A DNA stretch of 37,418 nt from Candidatus Aminicenantes bacterium UBA4820 (GTDB taxonomy: Bacteria > Acidobacteriota > UBA4820): positions 1 through 37,418 of the forward strand of contig DHFQ01000142.1 in NCBI GenBank assembly GCA_002402325.1. The letters are read 5' to 3'. Under the pieces are notes generated by a model. It was not told where the DNA came from. It saw only the letters and a list, made by a program, of their open reading frames with translations, and searched no databases. Below are positions 8,386 to 15,301 of the stretch, in pieces; position 1 is the first letter of the stretch, and each line of letters begins with the position of its first letter. The position numbers were made by a program, and so were the translations under genes.

Positions 8386-8838
8386 ATGTCAGAAACTTAT
8401 TTTGCCAAAAAAGGCGAAGTTGAAAGAAAATGGTATCTTGTTGATGCAGAAGGAAAAACATTGGGCAGGCTTGCAACTCAGGTTGCAAAGGTCTTAATGG
8501 GAAAACATAAGCCCATATTTACGCCTCATACTGAATGTGGAGATTTTGTTATCGTGATTAACGCAGACAAGGTTGTTCTTACAGGGAAGAAGTGGGATGA
8601 TAAAATTTATAAGCACCACACTATGTATCCAGGTGGACTTAGAAGTGTTTCTGCTAAAGATCTCATTAAACAAAAACCGACTGCTCTTGTTGAAAAGGCT
8701 GTAAAAGGAATGTTACCAAAAACGAAGATTGGTGATAGGCTAATTACAAAACTTAAAGTCTATGCGGGAAATAAGCATCCTCACGAGGCTCAACAACCTG
8801 CGCCTTTCCCAAATTTTCATAGTAAGAGAGGAGTTTGA
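8386..8838 (+). CDS. rplM: 50S ribosomal protein L13
   Basis: L13 is an early-assembly protein of the large ribosomal subunit. The 150-residue product shows the family hallmarks: KWYLVDAEGKTLGRLA, then GKHKPIFTPHTECGDFVIVINADKV, HTMYPGGLRS, and an MLPKTKIGDRL segment. The frame is open upstream to an ATG-like codon at 8260. The ATG at 8386 is chosen because AAGGAG ends 6 bases before it, because the extra 42 residues match nothing in L13, and because the promoter lies within that extension. rpsI follows after 5 bases, the usual pair. Confidence 0.97.
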   Translation: MSETYFAKKGEVERKWYLVDAEGKTLGRLATQVAKVLMGKHKPIFTPHTECGDFVIVINADKVVLTGKKWDDKIYKHHTMYPGGLRSVSAKDLIKQKPTALVEKAVKGMLPKTKIGDRLITKLKVYAGNKHPHEAQQPAPFPNFHSKRGV

Positions 8839-8843
8839 CTTAA

Positions 8844-9239
8844 ATGGAGGAAAAGTTGCTAAACAGAGGAACGGGGAGAAGAAAAACTGCGGTTGCAAGA
8901 GTTTATATCAAGAGTGGAACCGGGACTATTACAGTCAATAAGAAGAAATTGGCAGATTACTTCAAAAATCCCGTTCACAGAATGATAATCGAAACACCTC
9001 TTACTGTTACACAGACAAAGGAAAAATTTGACATAAGCGCAAATGTTCAGGGTGGTGGAATGTCGGGACAGGCGGGTGCCTTAAGGCATGGGATTGCGAG
9101 GGCGCTTTTGCATTACAATCAGGAATTCAAAAGCAAACTGCGTTCAGAAAATCTTTTGACGAGAGATGCAAGAGAAGTAGAAAGAAAGAAACCCGGAAGA
9201 CCAAAGGCAAGAAAGCGCTTCCAGTTCAGTAAGCGTTAA
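8844..9239 (+). CDS. rpsI: 30S ribosomal protein S9
   Basis: S9 binds 16S rRNA in the small-subunit head, and its C-terminal tail reaches the P-site tRNA. The 131 residues contain GTGRRKTAVARVYI, IETPLTVTQTKEKFDI, the G-rich VQGGGMSGQAGALRHGIARAL and the conserved basic end RKRFQFSKR, ending in arginine as expected. The ATG lies 5 bases after the rplM stop, with GAGGAG inside the end of rplM, so the two are co-translated from one mRNA. Confidence 0.97.
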   Translation: MEEKLLNRGTGRRKTAVARVYIKSGTGTITVNKKKLADYFKNPVHRMIIETPLTVTQTKEKFDISANVQGGGMSGQAGALRHGIARALLHYNQEFKSKLRSENLLTRDAREVERKKPGRPKARKRFQFSKR

Positions 9240-9281
9240 TTATATGGATAATATCTCTATTTTAAACAATAACTCAATTTT

Positions 9282-9350
9282 CCCGTCGGCTCAAAAGCGG
9301 GTAAGGAAACTTCAGGTTTCCTCAGTTTTAATCTGACTGCTTTCGGCGGC
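9282..9350 (+). promoter_or_regulatory. Structured leader between rpsI and rpsB
   Basis: The 130-base gap holds three possible stem-loops. CCCG (9282-9285) can pair with CGGG (9298-9301). AGGAAAC (9304-9310) pairs with GTTTCCT (9316-9322), followed by CAGTTTT. CTGC pairs with GCGG around TTTCG (about 9337-9349), followed directly by CTTTTT and then the rpsB ribosome binding site. These could be the rpsI terminator plus an S2-type autoregulatory leader or attenuator. I saw no clear promoter. Confidence 0.45.
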
Positions 9351-9369
9351 TTTTTAAAGGAGGTTTAGT

Positions 9370-10188
9370 TTGGCTACTATCAGTATGAAGGAACTTCTTG
9401 AAGCAGGCGTTCACTTTGGACATGTAACAAGGAAATGGCATCCCAAGATGAAGAGATACATTTTTGGTACAAGAAAAGGGATTCACATCATTGACCTTCA
9501 GCACACATTAAGGGAATACAAGAAGGCAGACCAATTCATTGCGGATACTTCAATGGCGGGAGGAACGGTTCTTTTTGTTGGAACAAAAAGACAGGCACAA
9601 CCAGTAATTCAAGCAGTAGCAGAAAGGGTTAATATGCCTTATGTTACTGAAAGATGGGTTGGCGGAACTCTCACCAACTTCAAAACTATAAGAAGCAGAG
9701 TTGAAAGATTAAAAGAACTCGACAACCTTGAAACAGACCCTAAATTTCAGAATTTGACAAAGAAGGAAAAACAACTCCTTGCAAAAGAGAGAGAAAAATT
9801 AAACGAAATGTTTAATGGCATAAGGGAGATGAAGGAACTTCCCGCTGCCCTATTCGTTGTCGATATAAAGGAAGAGAAGAACTGCATTATGGAAGCAAAA
9901 AAACTTTCAATCCCTGTGGTTGCAATTGTTGATACAAATAGCGACCCTGATATTGTGGATTTTCCAATTCCTGCAAATGACGATGCTGTAAGGTCAATTC
10001 AACTTTTTACTTCAAAGATTGCTGATGCAATTCAAGAAGGAATTGATATGCGGGAATCAAAGAAGGTTGAACAATCAGAAGACGAGGCTTTGACTGAAAG
10101 ACTAACTTCTGAAGCGAAATCTTACGAAGAGAGTTTTGGAGAAACAAAGGTAGAAGAAAATAATTTAGAACCCCCCGTTTCTGAATAG
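9370..10188 (+). CDS. rpsB: 30S ribosomal protein S2
   Basis: S2 joins the small subunit late and helps hold S1-type mRNA contacts. Family marks are ISMKELLEAGVHFGHVTRKWHPKM, IHIIDLQHT, VLFVGTKRQA, RWVGGTLTNF and the DTNSDPD segment before the last helices. The start is a TTG at 9370 with AAAGGAGGT 5 bases upstream. The next ATG (9385) would remove conserved residues. At 272 residues it is somewhat longer than usual because of an acidic C-terminal tail of about 45 residues. tsf follows after 9 bases, the near-universal pair. Confidence 0.97.
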   Translation: MATISMKELLEAGVHFGHVTRKWHPKMKRYIFGTRKGIHIIDLQHTLREYKKADQFIADTSMAGGTVLFVGTKRQAQPVIQAVAERVNMPYVTERWVGGTLTNFKTIRSRVERLKELDNLETDPKFQNLTKKEKQLLAKEREKLNEMFNGIREMKELPAALFVVDIKEEKNCIMEAKKLSIPVVAIVDTNSDPDIVDFPIPANDDAVRSIQLFTSKIADAIQEGIDMRESKKVEQSEDEALTERLTSEAKSYEESFGETKVEENNLEPPVSE

Positions 10189-10197
10189 GAGAAGAAA

Positions 10198-11070
10198 ATG
10201 GCTGAAATCACCTCAAAGATGGTTCAGGAACTAAGAGAGAAAACTGGCGTAGGAATGATGGATTGCAAAAGGGCATTAACCGACGCAAATGGGGATATAG
10301 AAGAGGCAATAAAACTTTTGAGGAAAAAGGGAATGGCGGTTGCTGAGAAAAGGGCGACAAAAGCTGCAAACGAAGGGCAGATTGCTACATTCATCTCTCC
10401 CGATTTCAAAAAAGGTGCAATAGTTGAACTTAACTGTGAAACCGATTTTGTTGCAAAAACCGATGATTTTAAGAATCTTTTAAATGAGTTAGGGATGAAG
10501 ATTCTTGAATCATCCGCAAAAGATGTGGACACTTTACTTGATGAAAAATCTTCCATTGATAAAACTATGACTTTGAAAGACCGAATTCTTGCGATAATAG
10601 GAAAAATTGGTGAAAATATACAATTAAGAAGATTTGCAAGACTTGAAGGCGATTACATTTCCTCTTACATACACGCGGGCGGAAAGATAGGAGTTCTTCT
10701 TTCAGCAAAAGTTTTTGCAGTTGATGATAAAATAAAAGAGCTGTGTAAAGACCTCTGTATGCAGGTTGCAGCGTCATCTCCAAGATTTGTTTCAGAAAAT
10801 GATGTTTCTGAAAAAGTTCTTCAAAATGAGAGAGAAATTTACAAGGAACAGGTTCTATCTCAAGGAAAACCAGCCAACATCGTGGATAAAATTGTTGAAG
10901 GAAAGATGGCGAAGTTTTATGAAGAGGTTTGTCTTTTGCATCAACCTTTCATCAAAGATGACAAAATTAAAGTTTCAAATTATATCTCTTCAGTAACGAA
11001 AGAACCTTTTGGAGTCAATGGATTTGTCAGGTTTCAAGTGGGAGAAGAGTTAAAAGAACAAGGTATCTGA
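10198..11070 (+). CDS. tsf: Elongation factor Ts
   Basis: EF-Ts exchanges GDP for GTP on EF-Tu. The 290-residue protein has the N-terminal UBA-like domain (residues 1-55, with LREKTGVGMMDCKRAL and the DIEEAI helix) and the TDFVAKTD motif around residue 82. The core repeats include YIHAGGKIGVLL and the dimerisation region. Length and order are typical for bacteria. AGGAGAAG precedes the ATG. The TGA stop overlaps an ATG at 11070 by one base (TGATG), which would be the natural coupled start of pyrH were that gene in frame. Confidence 0.97.
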   Translation: MAEITSKMVQELREKTGVGMMDCKRALTDANGDIEEAIKLLRKKGMAVAEKRATKAANEGQIATFISPDFKKGAIVELNCETDFVAKTDDFKNLLNELGMKILESSAKDVDTLLDEKSSIDKTMTLKDRILAIIGKIGENIQLRRFARLEGDYISSYIHAGGKIGVLLSAKVFAVDDKIKELCKDLCMQVAASSPRFVSENDVSEKVLQNEREIYKEQVLSQGKPANIVDKIVEGKMAKFYEEVCLLHQPFIKDDKIKVSNYISSVTKEPFGVNGFVRFQVGEELKEQGI

Positions 11071-11107
11071 TGGGAGTTAAAAAATCGGAGAATACCGTAG
11101 AATTCTT

Positions 11108-11803
11108 TTGAAACTTTCGGGAGAGACTCTTTCGGGTGAATCAAACAGTGGATTTGATTCCGAGTGCCTCGATTTTCTTGCCTCTGAAATAATTTCAGCA
11201 AAAAAATGTGTTAAAGAGATGGCAATTGTTTTAGGCGGGGGCAATATTTTTAGAGGGATAAACTCACATAAATTTTCAATTGACAAAAGATCTGGCGATT
11301 ACATTGGAATGCTTGCGACAGTGATAAATTCACTTGCCTTAAAAGAGGTTTTAGTTTCAAAAGGAGAAAAGGCAGAAGTCTTAAACGCCTTTGATTTTTC
11401 CCCCTTTGTTGAAGGTTATTCTCTTGAAAAGGCTACAAATGGTCTTAAAGAGGGAAACATTGTCATTTTTAGTGGCGGGACGGGTCATCCATTTTTTACT
11501 ACCGATACGACAGCGGTTTTAAGGGCTCTTGAAATAAAAGCAGAAATACTTTTTAAGGCTACAAAGGTTGATGGGATTTATTCAAAAGATCCAAAGAAAG
11601 ATCGTAGTGCAAAAAAGTATAAAACTTTGACTTATGATGAGGCAATGTCTAAAAAGTTGAGCATACTGGATCAGAGTGCCTTTGCGATTGCAAGAGATAA
11701 CAACCTTTCAATTTGTGTCTTTGATTTCTTTAAAAAAGGAAATTTGAAAAGGGCTTTAGACAAAGAAAATATTGGAACGATTGTGAAGGGAGGAAGACAA
11801 TGA
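11108..11803 (+). CDS. pyrH: UMP kinase, start region apparently out of frame
   Basis: UMP kinase phosphorylates UMP to UDP for pyrimidine nucleotide synthesis. Amino-acid-kinase family marks are KLSGETLSG at the start, VLGGGNIFRG, the GDYIGMLATVINSLAL helix, FSGGTGHPFFTTDT and ATKVDGIYSKDP. The open frame begins only at a TTG (11108) with no well-placed ribosome binding site. It lacks the first strand, although in-frame codons before it still read GEYRRIL. An ATG at 11070 with AAGG upstream overlaps the tsf stop but is in another frame. One extra A in the A6 run at 11079-11084 would join them into a normal 244-residue enzyme. The gene overlaps frr by 4 bases. Confidence 0.9.
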   Translation: MKLSGETLSGESNSGFDSECLDFLASEIISAKKCVKEMAIVLGGGNIFRGINSHKFSIDKRSGDYIGMLATVINSLALKEVLVSKGEKAEVLNAFDFSPFVEGYSLEKATNGLKEGNIVIFSGGTGHPFFTTDTTAVLRALEIKAEILFKATKVDGIYSKDPKKDRSAKKYKTLTYDEAMSKKLSILDQSAFAIARDNNLSICVFDFFKKGNLKRALDKENIGTIVKGGRQ

Positions 11804-12354
11804 ACGATGTTGTCAAAGAGTGCGAACAGAAAATGAAACAAGCTGTTGAAGCAACAAGGCATGAGTTGATGACATTAAGAACAGGGAAGGCCGCAATCTC
11901 ATTCCTCGAACCTGTAAGGGTTGATTATTATGGTTCGAAAGTTCCTTTAAATCAGGTTGCAAATCTTTCGGTTCCTGATGCGAGGATGATAGTGGTTTCC
12001 CCCTGGGACCCAAAGCAGATATCAACAATTGAAAAAGCAATAAGAGAGGCAAATTTGGGCTTTAATCCTTCAAACGATGGAAGGGTTGTCAGAGTTCCTA
12101 TCCCTGTTCTTACAGAAGAGAGAAGAAAAGAACTTTGCAAAAAAGCGAGAGAAATAGGTGAAAAGGGAAAGGTTGCAATAAGACACATAAGGCACGAGGG
12201 AAGAGAACTCCTTGAAAAAAAAGAAAAAGATAAGGCAATTTCTGAAGATGATAAAAAAGAGGGTTTTGAAAAGATCCAGAAACTTCACGATAAATACATT
12301 GAAGAAATTGACAAATCGGTTGAGAAAAAAGAAACCGACATTATGGAGGTTTAG
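11800..12354 (+). CDS. frr: Ribosome recycling factor
   Basis: RRF works with EF-G to split post-termination ribosomes. The 184-residue, tRNA-shaped protein shows LRTGKAAISFLEPVRVDYYGS, PLNQVANLSVPDARMIVVSPWD, the IEKAIREANLGFNPSNDG helix and the IPVLTEERRKELCKKA return, all canonical. The ATG overlaps the pyrH stop (ATGA), so it is coupled to pyrH. The order tsf-pyrH-frr is widespread in bacteria. GGAGG near its end serves the following ispD. Confidence 0.97.
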   Translation: MNDVVKECEQKMKQAVEATRHELMTLRTGKAAISFLEPVRVDYYGSKVPLNQVANLSVPDARMIVVSPWDPKQISTIEKAIREANLGFNPSNDGRVVRVPIPVLTEERRKELCKKAREIGEKGKVAIRHIRHEGRELLEKKEKDKAISEDDKKEGFEKIQKLHDKYIEEIDKSVEKKETDIMEV

Positions 12355-13059
12355 GTGTCTTTTGAAAAAAGAATCGGAGTAGCGATTCTTGGTGGTGGAA
12401 AAGGATTAAGATTTGGTGGCATTACGCCAAAACCTCTTGTTTCTGTTCTGGGTCATCCTTTAATTTATTACAGTTTAAAGCTTTTTTCATCTATGAAAAA
12501 TGTTTGTTCAATAGTTGTAACCTTTCCAAAGGAGCACTTGCCTTTGCTTGAAAAATCTCTTGAACCTTACGGCGATGATTTAAGAAGAAAAATTGTTGAA
12601 GGTGGAGAGACGAGGAGTCATTCCTGTTTGAATGCGCTTGAAGTTTTAAAACTGTCAAACCCTGATGTTGTTATGATTCACGATGCCGTTAGACCCTGCA
12701 TAGGTAGTGAAGAGATAGAGCAGTTGCTTTCAGCACTTGAGGATTGTGATGGAGCATTTCTTGGGGCAGATATTTCTGATACGGTCTGGAAAATTGGCGA
12801 AAATGGTGCTACAGAAACTATAAAAAGAGAGGGCGTTGTGAGGGCTTTTACCCCTCAAGCGTTTCATTTCAATACAATTTACAATTCACTAAAGAGGGGG
12901 ATAGAAGACAATTTTGAAGGAAGCGATGATGCTTCCTATGTTGTCAAATATGGCGGTAAGGTTGTCGTTGTTCCTGCATCTCAGGCAAATATAAAGGTTA
13001 CCTATCCAAAAGATATAGAAGTTGTCGAGGCTATACTTTCGGGAATGCCGTGCGCATAG
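12355..13059 (+). CDS. ispD: 2-C-methyl-D-erythritol 4-phosphate cytidylyltransferase
   Basis: IspD attaches CMP to MEP in the non-mevalonate isoprenoid pathway. The nucleotide-binding loop GGGKGLRFG (residues 13-21), catalytic lysine in TPKPL (Lys26), GETRSHSCLNAL, HDAVRPCI and a late ASYVV segment are visible. It starts with GTG directly after the frr stop, with ATGGAGGT as the ribosome site, and overlaps ispF by 10 bases. Many genomes have uppS-cdsA-dxr after frr. Here the two middle MEP-pathway genes occupy that place. Confidence 0.94.
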   Translation: MSFEKRIGVAILGGGKGLRFGGITPKPLVSVLGHPLIYYSLKLFSSMKNVCSIVVTFPKEHLPLLEKSLEPYGDDLRRKIVEGGETRSHSCLNALEVLKLSNPDVVMIHDAVRPCIGSEEIEQLLSALEDCDGAFLGADISDTVWKIGENGATETIKREGVVRAFTPQAFHFNTIYNSLKRGIEDNFEGSDDASYVVKYGGKVVVVPASQANIKVTYPKDIEVVEAILSGMPCA

Positions 13060-13559
13060 GATTTGGGACCGACTTTCACAGACTTAAAAAGGGAAGAAAA
13101 CTTTATCTTGGTGGAGTTGAAATACCTTTTGAAAAGGGCTCTTTAGGGCATTCTGATGGTGATGTTGTTTTGCATTCTTTAACGGATGCAATATTGGGAA
13201 GTATTTCAAAAGGAGATATTGGAGACCATTTTAAAGATTCAGACCCAAAATGGAAGGATAAAAGAAGTGAAATTTTTTTGAAATATTCTTTAAAATTTTT
13301 AAAGGAAGAGAATTATAAAATTGAGAATGTTGATATTACACTCATCCTTGAAAAACCGAAACTCTTTAATTACAAAGAGCAAATAAGAAAAAACCTTTCT
13401 TTACTGTTGGGAATTGACGAGAAATGTGTTTCCTTTAAAGCAAAGACAAAAGAGGGTGTTGGTGCCATTGGAAAGGGCGATGCTCTGGAATGTTATGCTG
13501 TGGTTTTAGTCTCTCAAGTAAAGCAAATCATAATTGAAAAAACTAAAAGAAGAAAATAG
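13050..13559 (+). CDS. ispF: 2-C-methyl-D-erythritol 2,4-cyclodiphosphate synthase
   Basis: IspF cyclises CDP-ME-2-phosphate to MEcPP, two steps after IspD. The zinc ligands are visible as Asp8 and His10 in GTDFHRL and His42 in GHSDGDVVLHSLTDAILG. KAKTKEGVGAIGKGDALECYAV is the normal C-terminal motif (split by a turn). The 169-residue length is slightly longer than usual because of a lysine-rich tail. The GTG start lies inside the end of ispD, so translation is coupled. It is the last gene of the + strand cluster before the convergent gap. Confidence 0.94.
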   Translation: MRIGFGTDFHRLKKGRKLYLGGVEIPFEKGSLGHSDGDVVLHSLTDAILGSISKGDIGDHFKDSDPKWKDKRSEIFLKYSLKFLKEENYKIENVDITLILEKPKLFNYKEQIRKNLSLLLGIDEKCVSFKAKTKEGVGAIGKGDALECYAVVLVSQVKQIIIEKTKRRK

Positions 13560-13637
13560 TAAATTTTCATAAAAAGTTTTTCACAAAAGATATTGAAAAT
13601 GTAGTTCGAGTTAACGAAAGTAGCCGCAAACCATTTC

Positions 13638-13734
13638 AAAAATCTTAGATTTTTTATAAAGGCAATAAATAAGGCTTTTAAATGCTTGCATTTACAAAAA
13701 CTTTTTAGCGTCTGATAAATACTTGCCATTTATC
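13638..13734. terminator. Cluster of AT-rich stem-loops after ispF
   Basis: Three perfect inverted repeats lie within 100 bases. AAAAATC/GATTTTT is at 13638-13654 (loop TTA, then more T). AAATGC/GCATTT is at about 13680-13693. GATAAAT/ATTTATC is at 13714-13734 with a 7-base loop. The first is a plausible but AT-only terminator for the ispF cluster. The others may belong to the mobile-element remnant next to them. Confidence 0.35.
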
Positions 13735-13754
13735 TGCGTCAAATAAAGATATAA

Positions 13755-13961
13755 ATCAATGTCGGATTCCGGGATAAAGCGGCACTCACATCAGTTCAAG
13801 TAAGCATACTTAAGGACAAAGATAGTGGTAATCTTTACGGTACACCATCTTCAATCAGGAAAGATGCAAAAACGATATATGATGCAATGGGATTAAAAAT
13901 GTCAAATGTTCCATTCAAGATAAACTCAAAAACCTTCACTCAAAACATCCTAAAAAAATAA
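13755..13961 (+). pseudogene. Probable transposase C-terminal remnant
   Basis: The frame is open from just after a stop at 13752 to a TAA at 13959-13961. It reads a coherent protein tail (KAALTSVQVSILKDKDSG, LYGTPSSIRKDAKTIYDAMG, INSKTFTQNILKK) but has no start codon and no matching upstream sequence. The style is that of a DDE transposase C-terminus followed by element-end DNA. The family is not certain. The following 150 bases up to the MFS gene carry no gene and contain GTAGTGCCTAC and GTCAAAGTCGGG, possibly from the element end. Confidence 0.35.
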
Positions 13962-14115
13962 ACAAAAAAGGGGTGTAGTGCCTACCAAAAATTGTATCAT
14001 CATAATAATCAACAACTTACCATTATAAACCGTCAAAGTCGGGAAAAATTGGATCATAAACCTGTATGAGCAGAGTATATTATCCGAACTATTAAAGAAT
14101 TCGTTGTATCATCGT

Positions 14116-15291
14116 CTACTCTTTGGGAAGTGTAATGAAAAATAAAAGGGCTAAAATCAAAAGCAAAAAAGAGTAAAGTGCTGTTATGGTCATACCAAAA
14201 AAATCCATTAAAATACCTCCCAGAAGTGGCAAAATCACTTGAGGTATTGTGTTAAAAAACCCGTAAAATGCTATTACTGAGTGCCTTTCCTCTGGTTCAA
14301 CGAGTGAAAACATCTGGTTGTTGAAACTTACAAATTCAGAAGCAACATAACTTCCAAGAGAAAATGAGACAATTAAGTAGACGAGAAAAGATTTAAAGAA
14401 TGCCATTAGCAAGGTGCACAAAGAAAAAAGTGAAAGGGTAAGAATTATTGCGGTTTTATCCCTTTTTCTATCAGACCATCTACCATAGAAAAGGGAAAAA
14501 AGTGCCTGAAAAATAAGGGCTGAACTTCCAAGCAACATTGCACTCTCATTCGAGGAATAATTATTTTCGATAAGATTGACAATGTAAAAGGAACTTATTA
14601 CGAGGTATGCTCCCCTTGAAAGCATTCGAGATAAAAAATATCTTAAAAGCCATCTATACTTTCTCACTAAAGTTTTTAATGGAAAATACCGGTATGATGT
14701 CCCCGATTCAAAACCCTCCTCTTTTGTCGCAAGGAAGAAAAATGACCCGCAAAACATAAAAATAAAGGAAATAAAAAAAATGAGTTCTATGTTCTGGAAA
14801 CTCTGGTAAATCCTGCTTGCAATAAAAACACCCGATGCTCCTGCTACGGTTTGTAAAAAGAAAATTATGCCAAGCGAGTTTCCCCTTTTTTCCTTTGAGG
14901 AAACCTTCGCAAGATAATTTATCCACAAAGGAAAGACAATTCCAACAAAAAGGGAGTAAAGTGCATATCCGATTATGATTACAAATCTATATGGACTGAA
15001 AAGATAGATTGAAATTGCAATGAGTAAAATTGGGAGAGTGGTAAGAAGATGGAGAATGACAAGAAGTTTTCTCATTTTTAGATATTTTCCAAAATATTTT
15101 GGTGATAGAAGCTGAGGAAGACCACTCCCTATTGAGGAGAGGATTGGAAGAAGTGCAATTTCAAGGTGATTGGAACCAAGTCCAAGCAAAATCACGGGGA
15201 GGATGGCGGTTGGAGAGATAAAACTCATTCCCATTCCCCAAAACAATTCTACCGCACCTAAAAAGAGCGTATTTTTCTCAGACAATTTCAT
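14116..15291 (-). CDS. MFS transporter, 12 membrane segments
   Basis: The 391-residue protein is almost wholly hydrophobic, with about 12 segments in two halves. It has the major-facilitator pattern, including a charged loop FYGRWSDRKRDKTAI between segments 8 and 9, which is the G-x-x-x-D-R-x-x-R/K motif of the second half. The substrate cannot be told; general drug or sugar exporter families are possible. It starts 10 bases after glyS and is the last gene of the long - strand run, so it is probably co-transcribed with it. No clear terminator follows. Confidence 0.8.
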   Translation of the reverse strand: MKLSEKNTLFLGAVELFWGMGMSFISPTAILPVILLGLGSNHLEIALLPILSSIGSGLPQLLSPKYFGKYLKMRKLLVILHLLTTLPILLIAISIYLFSPYRFVIIIGYALYSLFVGIVFPLWINYLAKVSSKEKRGNSLGIIFFLQTVAGASGVFIASRIYQSFQNIELIFFISFIFMFCGSFFFLATKEEGFESGTSYRYFPLKTLVRKYRWLLRYFLSRMLSRGAYLVISSFYIVNLIENNYSSNESAMLLGSSALIFQALFSLFYGRWSDRKRDKTAIILTLSLFSLCTLLMAFFKSFLVYLIVSFSLGSYVASEFVSFNNQMFSLVEPEERHSVIAFYGFFNTIPQVILPLLGGILMDFFGMTITALYSFLLLILALLFFITLPKE

Positions 15292-15301
15292 TTAACGTTG
15301 T

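Noticed and set aside
13514..13729. 71-codon - strand frame overlapping the ispF end
   Set aside because: It overlaps ispF and stem-loops, and its composition (F, I, K-rich) is what AT-rich non-coding DNA gives.
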